The notes under the pieces were generated by a model that searched no databases, had not been told where the DNA came from, and saw nothing but the letters and a program-made list of their open reading frames with translations. Position numbers and translations under genes: made by a program. From Rhizobium sp. Q54 (GTDB taxonomy: Bacteria; Pseudomonadota; Alphaproteobacteria; Rhizobiales; Aestuariivirgaceae): a stretch of 37,611 bases of DNA. Numbering within the stretch: the stretch's first letter is position 1; each line of letters opens with the position of its first letter. Location: assembly GCA_945889445.1 (NCBI GenBank), contig CAMDBX010000033.1:1-37611 (forward strand), in the 5' to 3' direction. Positions 1 through 8,849 of the stretch are shown one piece after another.

Positions 1-168
1 CGAAAGACAGATCTCGCATCCCTGACCCAAGAGGACTTCAATGCCCTCATCGCCCTCTACAACAACACCCCCAGAAAGTGCCTTGACTACAGAACCCCAG
101 CCGAGGTCTTTTGCCAGCAGCTGTTGCACTTCAAATGTGAATCCACACCCCGGCTTTCGCCGGGGTGA
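1..168 (+). CDS. IS30-family transposase, C-terminal end (cut by window edge)
   Basis: Reading from base 1 in frame 1 gives 55 residues and a TGA stop at 166-168. They include the block YNNTPRKCLDYRTPAEVF followed by LLHFKCEST, which is the usual C-terminus of IS30-family DDE transposases. The rest of the gene lies outside the window, so I cannot say whether the element is intact. The last codons run into a GC-rich palindrome at 148-165. lysS begins 92 bases downstream in the same direction, so the insertion end sits in the lysS upstream region and could affect its promoter. The family call comes from the motif; element identity and the terminal inverted repeat cannot be determined here. Confidence 0.8.
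   Translation, partial: RKTDLASLTQEDFNALIALYNNTPRKCLDYRTPAEVFCQQLLHFKCESTPRLSPG
148..165. repeat. GC-rich hairpin overlapping the transposase stop
   Basis: CCCCGGC (148-154) and GCCGGGG (159-165) form a perfect 7-bp stem around a TTTC loop and are followed by TGACGG. This palindrome resembles the short intergenic palindromes common in Hyphomicrobiales. Here it also encodes the last residues of the transposase. It has no T-run, so it is not a convincing intrinsic terminator. Confidence 0.55.
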
Positions 169-260
169 CGGAACCCAAGGGTGTCAATGAGGCGTGATTG
201 ACCCCGGCCCCGCACCTCCCTAAACAGCGGGCTCATTTCAGAACCGGAACACGCACGCCA

Positions 261-1883
261 ATGACCGTCGATCCCGCCCTTCGCGCCGCCGCAGAGACCA
301 GCAAGGCCTGGCCTTTCGAGGAAGCCCGCAAGCTGGTGGCGCGGATCAAACGGACCGGCAAGCAGGAAGTTCTGTTCGAGACGGGCTATGGCCCCTCGGG
401 GCTTCCCCACATCGGCACCTTCGGCGAGGTGGCGCGCACCACCATGGTCAGGCGCGCCTTCGAGCTGTTGTGCGACCTGCCCACCCGTCTCCTCTGCTTC
501 TCCGACGACATGGACGGCATGCGCAAGATTCCGGAGACCGTGCCGGACCCCGCGGCGCTCAAGCCCTACCTCCACATGCCGCTCACCGCCGTGCCGGACC
601 CGTTTGGCGGCGCATATCCGAGCTTCGGCGACCACAACAACGCCATGCTCCGCCGCTTCCTCGACACCTTCGGCTTCCAGTACGAGTTCGCCTCGGCCAC
701 CGAATACTACAAGTCGGGCAAGTTCGACGCGATGCTGCTGCGCGCGCTCGAGAAGTTCGACGACATCATGGGCGTGATGCTGCCCACACTCGGCGAGGAG
801 CGGCAGGCGACCTATTCGCCCTTCCTGCCGATCTCGCCCATCTCGGGCCGCGTGCTCTATGTGCCGATGAAGAAAGTGGACGCCAGGGCCGGCACCATCA
901 CCTTCACCGACGAGGACGGCACCGACGTCACCATGGAAGTCACCGGCGGCCGCACCAAGCTGCAGTGGAAGCCGGACTTCGGCATGCGCTGGGCCGCACT
1001 CGGCGTCGATTTCGAGATGTTCGGCAAGGACCACCAGACCAACGCGCCGGTCTATGACAGTATCTGCCGGATTCTCGGCGCGGAAGCGCCTGAGCATTAT
1101 GTCTACGAGCTGTTCCTCGACGACGTGGGCCAGAAAATTTCGAAGTCCAAGGGCAATGGCCTGACGATCGACGAATGGCTGACCTATGCCGACCCGGAAT
1201 CACTCTCGCTGTTCATGTTCAACAAGCCGCGCGAAGCAAAGCGCCTCTATTTCGATGTGATCCCGCGCGCGGTGGATGATTACGGTGCCTTCCTCTCGGC
1301 CTATCAGCGCCAGGCGGACAAGCCCGTCGACCGGCTGATGAACCCCGTGTGGCACATCCATGAAGGCAACCCGCCGCTGCCGGAAGAGGGCGGCATTTCC
1401 TTCGCGCTGCTGCTCAATCTGGCAGCCGTGGCCAACGCGCATGACAAGTCGGCGCTGTGGGGCTTCATTCAGCGTTATCAGCCCGCCCTCACGCCGGAAA
1501 CGCACCCGCGCCTCGACCTTCTGGCGAAGCATGCGCTGCGTTACTTCGACGACTTCGTGAAGCCGAAGAAGCAGTATCGTCCGCCTACGGAGGAAGAGGC
1601 GCTTGCGCTGAACGATCTCGCCGCCGCGCTGGCGACATTGCCAGCGCATGCAGCACCCGATGAAATCCAGCAGAAGGTCTATGACGTGGGCCGCCGCGAC
1701 CCTTACAAGACCACGCAGAAGGATGGCTCCGTCGGCGTCGGCCAGGGCTGGTTCAACATGCTCTACCAGGTGCTTCTCGGCGAAGAGAAGGGCCCGCGCT
1801 TCGGCAGCTTCGTGGCACTCTATGGCCTCGACAACACCCGCGCCCTCATCGGGCGGGCGGTCAAGGGTGATCTGGCGGCGTAA
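261..1883 (+). CDS. lysS: Lysine--tRNA ligase, class I (archaeal type)
   Basis: This enzyme attaches lysine to tRNA-Lys in the cytoplasm. The 540-residue product has class I signatures: an HIGT block at residues 50-53 (the HIGH equivalent) and KISKS at 292-296 (the KMSKS loop), followed by an alpha-helical anticodon-binding C-terminus. Most bacteria use an unrelated class II LysRS; class I is the normal form in alphaproteobacteria, and the symbol lysK is also used. I chose the ATG at 261 because the protein from [10 protein letters not shown] matches family length. The in-frame start at 198 adds 21 proline- and arginine-rich residues with no family character. The gene converges on the S24 repressor gene, and a two-hairpin terminator lies between them. 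Confidence 0.95.
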   Translation: MTVDPALRAAAETSKAWPFEEARKLVARIKRTGKQEVLFETGYGPSGLPHIGTFGEVARTTMVRRAFELLCDLPTRLLCFSDDMDGMRKIPETVPDPAALKPYLHMPLTAVPDPFGGAYPSFGDHNNAMLRRFLDTFGFQYEFASATEYYKSGKFDAMLLRALEKFDDIMGVMLPTLGEERQATYSPFLPISPISGRVLYVPMKKVDARAGTITFTDEDGTDVTMEVTGGRTKLQWKPDFGMRWAALGVDFEMFGKDHQTNAPVYDSICRILGAEAPEHYVYELFLDDVGQKISKSKGNGLTIDEWLTYADPESLSLFMFNKPREAKRLYFDVIPRAVDDYGAFLSAYQRQADKPVDRLMNPVWHIHEGNPPLPEEGGISFALLLNLAAVANAHDKSALWGFIQRYQPALTPETHPRLDLLAKHALRYFDDFVKPKKQYRPPTEEEALALNDLAAALATLPAHAAPDEIQQKVYDVGRRDPYKTTQKDGSVGVGQGWFNMLYQVLLGEEKGPRFGSFVALYGLDNTRALIGRAVKGDLAA

Positions 1884-1909
1884 CGATAGCGCCCTTCATT
1901 TTCCTCACC

Positions 1910-1980
1910 ATGGCCGGGCTTGACCCGGCCATCCTTCTTTTTGGGGCCACGAAAAAAGATGCCCGGGTCAAGCCCGGGCA
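1910..1980. terminator. Two-hairpin bidirectional terminator / intergenic mosaic element, copy 1
   Basis: Hairpin 1 pairs ATGGCCGGG (1910-1918) with CCCGGCCAT (1924-1932) and is followed on the plus strand by a T-rich stretch, so it can end lysS. Hairpin 2 pairs TGCCCGGG (1960-1967) with CCCGGGCA (1973-1980). Read on the minus strand it is followed by six T's, so it can end the S24 gene. The inner arms CGGGCTTGACCCG (1915-1927) and CGGGTCAAGCCCG (1964-1976) are also exact reverse complements, so the whole element can fold into one long stem. A diverged copy with the same layout is at 37397-37464. Confidence 0.75.
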
Positions 1981-2007
1981 CGGTGAAATTCGCAGGAGTA
2001 GAGGCTC

Positions 2008-2643
2008 TTACTGGCTGGCCCACATGATGCGGGCGATCCAGTCGACGTCCTTCATGTCCAGCGTCTTGGTGGCGTGGTTGGGGTTGAAGGAGGCGAGTTC
2101 CAGCGTCTTGGAGGTCTGGCGCTGCATGATCTTGGCCATCACCTGCCCATCGGCGAGGCGCACCGCCACACGATCGCCCTTGCGGACGGTGGCCGACGGC
2201 GAGAGGATGATGATGTCGCCCTCGCGGTACACGGGGAGCATCGAGTCGCCGGTGATTTCCAGCGCATAGGAATTGGGGTCGGTGACGCCGGGAACCTCGA
2301 TCTCGTCCCAGCCGTTGCCGGCGGGAAAGCCCGAATCATCGAAGAAGCCGCCCTTGCCCGCCTTGGCGAGGCCTAGAAGTGGGATCTGGCGCAGCTTCGG
2401 CGGCTGGCCGCGGCGGCCGATCAACAGCTCGGAGAATTCCTCCATCGAGGCGCCCGATGCCTGCAGCAGGCGCGAGATCGACTCCATGGTGGGCCAGCGC
2501 GGACGGCCATCCGGGCCGTTGCGCTTGGACGGGTTGAAGGATGTGGGGTCGAGGCCCGACTTCTTGGCGAGGCCCGAGGCCGAGAAGCCATAGCGCTCGG
2601 CAATCGTGTCGATGGCGTTCCAGACCTGCTTGTGCGTGAGCAT
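2008..2643 (-). CDS. HTH / S24 peptidase transcriptional regulator (LexA/CI-like)
   Basis: A 211-residue two-domain repressor. Residues 5-70 hold an N-terminal helix-turn-helix region ([18 protein letters not shown]). Residues 88-205 form the S24 self-cleavage domain, with the nucleophile Ser134 in TGDSMLP and the general base Lys171 in VMAKIMQR, 37 residues apart as in LexA and CI. An Ala95-Gly96 pair in LAKAGKGG is the likely cleavage bond. Such proteins normally repress stress or prophage genes and cut themselves on RecA filaments; the target genes are not identifiable here and no phage genes are nearby. ATG at 2643 follows GGAGGG. The gene diverges from the DUF952-pyrD unit across 100 bases, so it may regulate itself or that unit. 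Confidence 0.88.
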   Translation of the reverse strand: MLTHKQVWNAIDTIAERYGFSASGLAKKSGLDPTSFNPSKRNGPDGRPRWPTMESISRLLQASGASMEEFSELLIGRRGQPPKLRQIPLLGLAKAGKGGFFDDSGFPAGNGWDEIEVPGVTDPNSYALEITGDSMLPVYREGDIIILSPSATVRKGDRVAVRLADGQVMAKIMQRQTSKTLELASFNPNHATKTLDMKDVDWIARIMWASQ

Positions 2644-2743
2644 GATGCCCTCCGAATGGGAGTAAAAGTTCTTATTTGTAGGAAGCTATACCTTGTGTGG
2701 CAGAGATTGTCCAGACGCAATGGGCAGCCTATGGTCCGCGCCC

Positions 2744-3082
2744 ATGCGAATCCTCTACAAAATTCTCTCCGACGCCGAATGGCGCGCCGCTGCCGCAAGG
2801 GGCGCGTTCGAAGGCTCCGCGGTCGACCTCAAGGACGGCTTCATCCACCTCTCCACCGCCCGGCAGATGCGCGAGACGGCGGCCCGCCATTTCGCCGGCC
2901 AGGACAGGCTGGTGCTGGTGGGCTTCCGGGAGGAGGACCTTGCCAACCTCCGGTGGGAGCCATCGCGCGGCGGCGACCTGTTTCCCCATGTCTATGGGGC
3001 GATCGACACCGCATTGGCCATCTCGCACGACCCGCTGCCATTGGAAGATGGCGTGCACCGGTTCCCCGAGGGTGCGGCATGA
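2744..3082 (+). CDS. DUF952 family protein
   Basis: A 112-residue cytoplasmic protein beginning [13 protein letters not shown], with the [12 protein letters not shown] block and the [10 protein letters not shown] block characteristic of the DUF952 family. The biochemical role of this family is not established. The ATG at 2744 is preferred over upstream in-frame starts because homologues begin with this motif. Its stop overlaps the pyrD start in an ATGA arrangement (3079-3082), so the two are translationally coupled and probably one transcript. The DUF952-pyrD neighbourhood is, to my knowledge, recurrent in alphaproteobacteria, but nothing in the sequence ties the protein to pyrimidine synthesis. 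Confidence 0.85.
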   Translation: MRILYKILSDAEWRAAAARGAFEGSAVDLKDGFIHLSTARQMRETAARHFAGQDRLVLVGFREEDLANLRWEPSRGGDLFPHVYGAIDTALAISHDPLPLEDGVHRFPEGAA

Positions 3083-4164
3083 GCCTTGCCGCGCTGGCCT
3101 TTCCCTTCGCCCGGCCGCTGCTCCACGCGCTGGATGCCGAGACGGCGCATGGGCTGACGATCCGTGCCCTGTCAGCCATGCCGGCTGGCGCTCCAGCTGC
3201 GGCGGATCCGCGGCTGGCCGTCGAGGCCTTCGGCCTCAGCTTCCCCAACCCTCTGGGGGTGGCAGCGGGGTTCGACAAGAATGCCGAGGTGCCGGATGCG
3301 ATGTTGGCTCTGGGCTTCGGCTTCACCGAGATCGGCACGGTCACGCCCAAGCCGCAGGTGGGCAACCCGCGGCCGCGGCTGTTCCGCCTGCCGGAGGACG
3401 GCGCGGTGATCAACCGCATGGGCTTCAACAACGAGGGCCATGCGGCGGCTCTGCGGCGGCTCGAAGCGCGGCGCGGGCGTGGCGGCATCGTTGGCGTCAA
3501 CATCGGGGCCAACAAGGATTCGGCCGACCGCATCGGCGATTATGTTCAGGGCATTTCGCGGTTCACGCATGTCGCGTCCTATTTCACCGTCAACATTTCC
3601 TCGCCCAACACACCGGGCCTTCGCGGGCTGCAGTCGCGCGCCGAACTCGAGCAGCTGCTCTCCCGGCTCAACGACGAGCGCGCCCGGCATGAGGCGCAGC
3701 CGCCGATGCTGCTGAAGATCGCGCCCGACCTGCGCGAGGACGAACTCGAGGACATCGCGGCGGCCTGCGGCGGCGGCGCGGTGGATGGCATCATCGTGTC
3801 CAACACCACGCTGTCGCGCGATGGGCTTCGCTCAGGCCACGCGAAGGAGCAGGGCGGGCTTTCAGGCTTGCCGCTGTTGGCTCTCTCCACCCGCCAACTG
3901 GCGCGCATGTTCGTTCTGACCGACGGCAGGATTCCGCTGGTCGGCGCGGGCGGTGTGCATGATGGTGCGTCGGCGCTGATGAAGATTCGCGCTGGCGCCA
4001 GCCTCGTTCAGCTCTACTCGGCGCTGGTCTATCAGGGACCGGGGCTGGTTATCGGCATCCTCAACCATCTTGCAGCCGAGGCGGCCCGCCATGGCGGTTC
4101 GCTCGCCAGCCTCAGGGGCCGCGATGCGGCCCTGCTCGCTCACCAGGGGTCGAGCGGAAGGTAG
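3079..4164 (+). CDS. pyrD: Dihydroorotate dehydrogenase (quinone), class 2
   Basis: The fourth step of pyrimidine synthesis: oxidation of dihydroorotate to orotate with FMN and membrane quinone. The 361-residue product has the class 2 N-terminal membrane-docking helices (residues 1-40), [14 protein letters not shown], and the catalytic-loop block [12 protein letters not shown], in which Ser175 is the catalytic base expected for class 2 (class 1 uses Cys). FMN phosphate-binding glycines follow in VGAGGVHDG. The start overlaps the DUF952 stop. The last 25 bases overlap the 3' end of the convergent solute-binding gene, so there is no room for a terminator between them. Confidence 0.96.
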   Translation: MSLAALAFPFARPLLHALDAETAHGLTIRALSAMPAGAPAAADPRLAVEAFGLSFPNPLGVAAGFDKNAEVPDAMLALGFGFTEIGTVTPKPQVGNPRPRLFRLPEDGAVINRMGFNNEGHAAALRRLEARRGRGGIVGVNIGANKDSADRIGDYVQGISRFTHVASYFTVNISSPNTPGLRGLQSRAELEQLLSRLNDERARHEAQPPMLLKIAPDLREDELEDIAAACGGGAVDGIIVSNTTLSRDGLRSGHAKEQGGLSGLPLLALSTRQLARMFVLTDGRIPLVGAGGVHDGASALMKIRAGASLVQLYSALVYQGPGLVIGILNHLAAEAARHGGSLASLRGRDAALLAHQGSSGR

Positions 4165-4994
4165 GTCCTGAGAATCTTGGCGGTGGAGCCGGCGGCCTGG
4201 GCCTTGTCCAGCCCATAGTCGAGGGTCTGTGCAAGCTCGGGCTTGTCGCGCCGCGTCAGGAAGGCGAGGTTGCGGCTGAAATAGTCGAAGTCGGAATAGG
4301 CGCCGCCGAGCAGGCGGCAGCAGCCTGAGGCAGCCTCGCCTGCCACCCAATAGATGACCTGCACATTGTCGCCGAAGAGCGCGTCGACCTCGCCCGCCTT
4401 CAGCGCCGCGCCCGCCGCGGCGAGGTCGTCGAAGGGCGTGATGCGGGTGGAGGCGTAATAGGCGGTGAGCCAGCGGGCATGCACCGTGTCCTTCACCACG
4501 CCGATGCGGCGGCCGGCAATGTTGCTCACCGAGGCCGTGTCCAGCGTGCTGGTGTTGGGCACGGCAAAGCGGCCCATGATGCGGAAATAGGGCCTGGTCA
4601 TGCGGCTTGCCGCCAGAGTGTCGGCGTCGAGGCGGGGCCCGGTCACCGCCACGTCGACCTCGCCGCGCTCAAGGGCGGGCAGGATCTCGGCAAAGGGGCG
4701 CGCCTCCACCGTGCAGGCCAGACGCGCCTGCTCGCAGGCCGCGATGGCGATCTCCACCGAGATGCCGGCGGGCGACCCGGTGCGCGAGCGGAAGCTGTAG
4801 GGCGCGAAATCCTCATCGGCGATGAGCTTTACGGCAAGCTGCTCGGGCAGCGCGGGGCGGGCCTGTTCCTCCGTCGTGCGGAACAGGGGCGGCTGGTAGG
4901 GGGGCTGCTTTTCTTGCGCTTCCACAACCTGAGATATCAGGAGCGCCGCGAAAAACATCCGGAAAGAGGTGGTAAACTTTACGTAACGTCGCAT
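4140..4994 (-). CDS. Periplasmic solute-binding protein, family 3 (amino-acid type), orphan
   Basis: A 284-residue secreted protein. Residues 1-26 look like a Sec signal peptide ([13 protein letters not shown], then QEKQ). The mature part has the SBP_bac_3 order: [39 protein letters not shown], and later [12 protein letters not shown] and [10 protein letters not shown]. It should bind a small amino-acid-like ligand in the periplasm. No ABC permease or ATPase gene is adjacent, so it either serves a distant transporter or acts as a sensor. A pair of cysteines in SGCCRLL is unusual. The gene converges on pyrD with a 25-base overlap and diverges from the glycosyltransferase gene. Confidence 0.82.
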   Translation of the reverse strand: MRRYVKFTTSFRMFFAALLISQVVEAQEKQPPYQPPLFRTTEEQARPALPEQLAVKLIADEDFAPYSFRSRTGSPAGISVEIAIAACEQARLACTVEARPFAEILPALERGEVDVAVTGPRLDADTLAASRMTRPYFRIMGRFAVPNTSTLDTASVSNIAGRRIGVVKDTVHARWLTAYYASTRITPFDDLAAAGAALKAGEVDALFGDNVQVIYWVAGEAASGCCRLLGGAYSDFDYFSRNLAFLTRRDKPELAQTLDYGLDKAQAAGSTAKILRTYLPLDPW

Positions 4995-5081
4995 TACTCA
5001 GCCGTTGGCAGGTGCAGGCGGTGTTTCCGGAAAGCGATCACCAAGGCTTTGGCGAGTCTTCCGCAACCCCGATCATCATAG

Positions 5082-5099
5082 CGGGGGGAGAGGGGGAAG
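5082..5099 (+). promoter_or_regulatory. Purine-rich ribosome binding site favouring a TTG start at 5102
   Basis: A run of G's with GGAG at 5087-5090 and AGGGGG at 5091-5096 lies 5-11 bases before TTG 5102. The in-frame GTG codons at 5012 and 5021 have no comparable Shine-Dalgarno sequence and would leave only 17 bases to the divergent gene start at 4994. Confidence 0.5.
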
Positions 5100-5101
5100 T
5101 C

Positions 5102-6763
5102 TTGCCCCGTCTCAGTCACGAGGCCTTGTGCGACCTGTTGCGCCGCCTTCCGGACGAGGAACTCGCCGTGGCGCTGCGCAGCCGCATCCTGCGGGCGGTG
5201 AGCCTGCCGGGCGTGGTGTTCCACGCGGCCTGCGGCAGTGCGGGGCTGCGGCTTGCCCGGGCCCGCGGGCTTGGCGTGGTGGCCTATGCCGAGGCGGCTG
5301 AACTGGTGGTGGCGGCGCGCGCGGTGCGTGGCGCGCAGCTGCTGCGCGAGGCAACATCCGGGCTGGCGCGGCGCTGGCCGATGTTCTCGGCCAACCGCAG
5401 GACCACCGCGCCGCAACTTCTGGCCATGGCGCTGGCAGTGACCTTCACCGGCGTGGCGGCACTGCTGTTGCCGGGCAGCCTGTTTCTGGCACTCGTTGCG
5501 GCGGTGAGCGGAACCTTCTTCCTCGCCGTGGTGGCGTTGCGCGTGCTGTGCATCATGCCGCCGGTGAAACGGCCGCGGCCGGCGATGCCCGAGATCGCCG
5601 CGGGTGACTGGCCCGTCTACTCGGTGCTGGTGCCGCTGTTCCGTGAGGTGTCGGTGCTGCCGCAGCTCGTCACGGCGCTGCGCCACCTGCGCTATCCGCC
5701 TGACCGACTCGACATCAAGCTCATCCTCGAGGAGGAGGATATCCCGATGCAGCGCGCCGTGGCGCGGCTGGCGCTCGAGGATTTCTTCGAAGTCATCGTT
5801 GTTCCGGCCGGCCTGCCGCAGACCAAGCCGCGTGCGCTGAACTATGCCTTGCAATTCTGCAGGGGCGAGCTCCTCACCATCTATGATGCGGAAGACATTC
5901 CCGAACCAGACCAGCTCGAGAAGGCGGCGCGGCGCTTTGCGGCGGCGCCGCGCGAGCTTGCCTGCCTGCAGGCGCAGCTGACCTTCTATAACCCGAATGA
6001 GAACTGGCTCATCCGCCAGTTCACCGCTGAGTATGCGACACTGTTCGGCGAGGTGCTGCGGACACTGGCCAACCACAACCTGCCCCTGCCGCTGGGCGGA
6101 ACCTCCAACCACTTCCGGGTCGACGTGCTGCGCAGTGTTGGCGCATGGGACCCTTACAACGTGACGGAGGATGCCGACCTGGGGCTGCGGCTGGCGCGCC
6201 TCGGCTATGACACTGGCGTGCTCGACAGCCTCACCTATGAAGAGGCGAACACCCGGCTTGGCAACTGGATGCGGCAACGCGCGCGCTGGCTGAAGGGCTT
6301 CCTGATGACGTGGCTCGTGCACATGCGTGAGCCTGCGCTGTTCATGCGCGAGGTGGGGCCGGCTGGCTTCTGGGCAGCACAGGTGCTGACGCTCGGTGTC
6401 TTCGCTTCGGTCCTGCTGCACCCTGTGTGCATGGCGGCGACGGTGGTGCTCTTGGTGGCTTACCCCGCGCTGCCGCAGGGTTCCGGGCTCGTCTTCGTGA
6501 TGCTGTCGGGGGTCAACCTGTTCGTGCTGGTGGCGGGCTATGCCATTTCCATCATGCTCACCCGGCGCGCCCTGCTGCGGCGGGGCATGCACGGCTGGCG
6601 AGGCACGCTGGCCACCATGCCCTTCTACTGGATCCTGATGTCACTGGCGGCGTGGCTGGCGCTGTGGCAGTTCCTCACAAGGCCCTTCCACTGGAACAAG
6701 ACCGAGCACGGATTGTCCACGCAGCAGCGCATCAGGCCGCGGCCAGCTCACCGTACTGGGTGA
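5102..6763 (+). CDS. Membrane-bound family 2 glycosyltransferase (cellulose-synthase-like fold)
   Basis: A processive-type GT2 enzyme of 553 residues from the preferred TTG. An N-terminal helical region is followed by two membrane segments, then a cytoplasmic catalytic domain. It has DAED at 262-265 (the metal/nucleotide-sugar site), TED at 355-357 (the catalytic base), and Q392-R-A-R-W396, the QxxRW acceptor/product motif. Three or four further membrane segments and a C-terminal block PFHWNKTEHGLS complete it. Such enzymes make or export beta-linked polysaccharides, but the sugar cannot be told from sequence. There is no PilZ domain and no bcs-type partner gene nearby. The upstream GTG at 5012 would add 30 poorly ordered residues. 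The gene converges with sulP, whose stop lies at 6732 inside this 3' end. Confidence 0.82.
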   Translation: MPRLSHEALCDLLRRLPDEELAVALRSRILRAVSLPGVVFHAACGSAGLRLARARGLGVVAYAEAAELVVAARAVRGAQLLREATSGLARRWPMFSANRRTTAPQLLAMALAVTFTGVAALLLPGSLFLALVAAVSGTFFLAVVALRVLCIMPPVKRPRPAMPEIAAGDWPVYSVLVPLFREVSVLPQLVTALRHLRYPPDRLDIKLILEEEDIPMQRAVARLALEDFFEVIVVPAGLPQTKPRALNYALQFCRGELLTIYDAEDIPEPDQLEKAARRFAAAPRELACLQAQLTFYNPNENWLIRQFTAEYATLFGEVLRTLANHNLPLPLGGTSNHFRVDVLRSVGAWDPYNVTEDADLGLRLARLGYDTGVLDSLTYEEANTRLGNWMRQRARWLKGFLMTWLVHMREPALFMREVGPAGFWAAQVLTLGVFASVLLHPVCMAATVVLLVAYPALPQGSGLVFVMLSGVNLFVLVAGYAISIMLTRRALLRRGMHGWRGTLATMPFYWILMSLAAWLALWQFLTRPFHWNKTEHGLSTQQRIRPRPAHRTG

Positions 6764-8456
6764 GCGCATCCTCGATGGTGGCGGCGAAGTGCACGGCGGG
6801 CGGCCGCACGCCATGGGTGAGCAGGCTGCGCCGGACATCCGGGTTGGCGCCGCTTACGAACAGTTTCACGCCGCGCTTTTTCGCCTTGTGGGCGAGGCCC
6901 TCCATGACGTTGGCGCCAGTCGAATCGAGGAAGGGCACCGCGGCGAAATCGACGACCAGCGCCTTGTGGGTGTCCTGAATGCGGTCCAGCACCGAGGCGA
7001 TGGAGGCCGCCGCCCCGAAGAAGAAGGCCCCGGTGATGCGATAGACGACGAGTTCGGGGTTGGCGGCCAGCGCCTCGTCGTAGCTGCCGCGCGGCTGTGC
7101 GGAATCCGCCATGTCCTCGCCCACGAAGGGCGTGTGGGTTTCAACCGCCGTCGCCTTCGACATGCGGTGGATGAACAGAACCGAGCCGAGCGCGAAGCCG
7201 ACGATGATGGCCTCCGTGAGGTCGCGGAAGATGGTGAGGAAGAAAGTGGCGGCGAGCACCGCGATGTCGCCCCAGCCGGAGCGGAGCAGCACGGCGATGG
7301 CCGGCTTCTCGATCATGTTCCACGACACCACCGCAAGGACGCCCGCCAGCGCGGCGAGCGGAATGTAGGCGGCAAGTGGTGCCGCCACCGCCATGAAGAT
7401 CAGGATGAACACGGCATGCAGCATGCCCGACACCGGGCTGTGCGCGCCGGAGCGCACGTTGGTGGCGGTGCGTGCAATGGTCCCGGTGACGCAGAAGCCG
7501 CCGAACAGCGCCGCGCCGATGTTGGCCGCACCCTGCGCCACGAGTTCGCAGTTGGAGCGGTGGCGGCGGCCCGTCATGCCGTCCGCCACCACGGCGGAGA
7601 GCAGCGACTCGATGGCGCCGAGCAGCGTGAAGGACAGGGCGGCGGGCAGCACCGCGATGACCTTCGCCGCCGAGAAGGCAGGCAGAGACGGTGCCGGGAG
7701 CGTGCTCGGTATGCCGCCGAACTTGGAGCCGATGGTGGTGACGTCGAGCCCCAGGTTCCAGGTGATGAATGCGGTGAGTGTCACGGCGATCAACATGCCG
7801 GGCCAGTGGGGGCGCAGTTTCCTGAGGCCGATGATGATCGCCACGGTGCCCAGCGAAAGGGCGACGGCGGCTGGTGAAATGGTGGGCAGCGCGTGCCACA
7901 GAACGGGGATCTTCGCCAACAGTGGGCCGGGTTCCGGCGCGCTCAGCGTGAGGCCAAGGAGATCCTTGATCTGGCTGGCGAAGATGATCACGGCGATGCC
8001 GGCGGTGAAGCCCACCGTCACCGGAAAGGGAATGAACTTGATGAAGGTGCCGAGCCTCAGGAAGCCGACCACGGCAAGGAAAATGCCGGACAGGAAGGTG
8101 GCGAGGATCAGCCCGTCCATGCCGTGCTGTGCAACGGTGGCCGCGACCAGCACGATGAAGGCGCCGGCGGGCCCGCCGATCTGGAAGCGCGAACCGCCGA
8201 GCAGCGAGACGATGAAGCCGCCGACGGCGGCAGTGTAGAGCCCCTGCGCCGGTGTTGCCCCCGAGGCGATGGCGATGGCCATGGAAAGCGGCAGCGCCAC
8301 GATCGCCACGGTGAGGCCGGCAAGCGCATCGGCGCGCAGGTTGGCGAGGCTGTAGCCCTCGCGCAGCACCGTCACCAGCTTGGGCGTGAAGAGTTCGGCG
8401 AAGCTCGCGCCCTGTGGCTTGGGCGGTGACGAGGGAGTGGCAGTCTGAACGGACAT
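6732..8456 (-). CDS. SulP family inorganic anion transporter with STAS domain
   Basis: A 574-residue inner-membrane permease of the SLC26/SulP family. The membrane domain has the family blocks ALAGLTVAIVALPLSMA, PAQGLYTAAVGG and GSRFQIGGPAGAFIV near the N-terminus and about 10-14 hydrophobic segments. The C-terminal STAS domain (about 450-560) contains VVDFAAVPFLDSTGANVM. Members carry sulfate, bicarbonate, C4-dicarboxylates or other anions; the substrate cannot be fixed here, and no carbonic anhydrase or sulfate-assimilation gene is adjacent. The ATG at 8456 gives MSVQTATPSS. It lies 28 bases behind the XRE regulator gene, so the two form an operon. Its 3' end overlaps the glycosyltransferase end by 32 bases. 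Confidence 0.93.
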   Translation of the reverse strand: MSVQTATPSSPPKPQGASFAELFTPKLVTVLREGYSLANLRADALAGLTVAIVALPLSMAIAIASGATPAQGLYTAAVGGFIVSLLGGSRFQIGGPAGAFIVLVAATVAQHGMDGLILATFLSGIFLAVVGFLRLGTFIKFIPFPVTVGFTAGIAVIIFASQIKDLLGLTLSAPEPGPLLAKIPVLWHALPTISPAAVALSLGTVAIIIGLRKLRPHWPGMLIAVTLTAFITWNLGLDVTTIGSKFGGIPSTLPAPSLPAFSAAKVIAVLPAALSFTLLGAIESLLSAVVADGMTGRRHRSNCELVAQGAANIGAALFGGFCVTGTIARTATNVRSGAHSPVSGMLHAVFILIFMAVAAPLAAYIPLAALAGVLAVVSWNMIEKPAIAVLLRSGWGDIAVLAATFFLTIFRDLTEAIIVGFALGSVLFIHRMSKATAVETHTPFVGEDMADSAQPRGSYDEALAANPELVVYRITGAFFFGAAASIASVLDRIQDTHKALVVDFAAVPFLDSTGANVMEGLAHKAKKRGVKLFVSGANPDVRRSLLTHGVRPPAVHFAATIEDALTQYGELAAA

Positions 8457-8484
8457 CAGTGATGGCCCCGTTGCTGAACATTCT

Positions 8485-8751
8485 TCACGTGCTGGACGAT
8501 ACCTTCGGCTCGCGGAAGCGCACGCCGCGCCCGCCTCCGCTGCTTTGGGCATTGTCGCCGATGAGTTCGACTCCGGCCGTCTCGATCGCCTGCACCACCT
8601 TGACGAGGCTGTCGACCACGCCGCGCACCTGGCCGTCGCTGGCTTCCATGCGCTGGATGGTGGGAAGGGAAAGGCCTGCCCTTTCAGCCAAGGTCCGCTG
8701 GTCCATGCCGAGCAGGGCACGGGCGGCGCGGATCTGGGCGGAGGTGATCAT
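8485..8751 (-). CDS. XRE-family helix-turn-helix regulator
   Basis: An 88-residue DNA-binding protein. Residues 4-60 form a Cro/CI-type helix-turn-helix: QIRAARALLGMDQRTLAER, then GLSLPTIQRMEAS. The tail is short and polar, with no ligand or dimerisation domain visible. It is the first gene of a two-gene operon with the SulP transporter and probably controls that operon. A strong palindrome next to the promoter at 8814-8832 is the obvious candidate operator. XRE-SulP pairs of this kind recur in alphaproteobacteria; the signal sensed is unknown. Confidence 0.88.
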   Translation of the reverse strand: MITSAQIRAARALLGMDQRTLAERAGLSLPTIQRMEASDGQVRGVVDSLVKVVQAIETAGVELIGDNAQSSGGGRGVRFREPKVSSST

Positions 8752-8782
8752 GGCGGTCGCTGGACGGTTGGAAACAGATTGA

Positions 8783-8811
8783 AGCCTAGTGCCACACGGT
8801 TAAGCCGTCAA
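8783..8811 (-). promoter_or_regulatory. Sigma-70-type promoter for the xre-sulP operon
   Basis: On the minus strand TTGACG (8811-8806) is followed after 17 bases by TAGGCT (8788-8783). The -35 matches 5 of 6 consensus positions; the -10 is weak (3 of 6). The expected start point lies about 25 bases before the xre ATG. Confidence 0.5.
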
Positions 8812-8813
8812 TT

Positions 8814-8832
8814 ATGATGTTTTAAACATCAT
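8814..8832. promoter_or_regulatory. Perfect 9-1-9 palindrome, candidate operator for the XRE regulator
   Basis: ATGATGTTTTAAACATCAT is a perfect inverted repeat of 9 bp around one central base. It is AT-rich in a GC-rich genome and sits two bases upstream of the -35 of the xre-sulP promoter. It lacks a T-run and lies 18 bases before the stop of the upstream allE-like gene, so a dimeric regulator site is more likely than a terminator. Confidence 0.6.
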
Positions 8833-8849
8833 TATCAATGCTCCTTACG

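Noticed and set aside
87-1097. 336-codon minus-strand open frame opposite lysS
   Set aside because: Complement of lysS and the transposase end; no motif, and it crosses the junction between two unrelated elements.
5012-5101. GTG-initiated N-terminal extension of the glycosyltransferase
   Set aside because: No ribosome binding site, unstructured sequence, and only 17 bases from the divergent start; kept as an alternative in the gene entry.
4994-6592. 532-codon minus-strand open frame opposite the glycosyltransferase
   Set aside because: The opposite strand has all GT2 motifs in order; this frame is rich in His, Arg and Gln and has no recognisable domain.
8801-8815. TTAA followed after seven bases by ATTA near the XRE promoter, considered as a second CtrA site
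   Set aside because: The second half-site has two mismatches of four, and the bases are explained by the promoter and palindrome.
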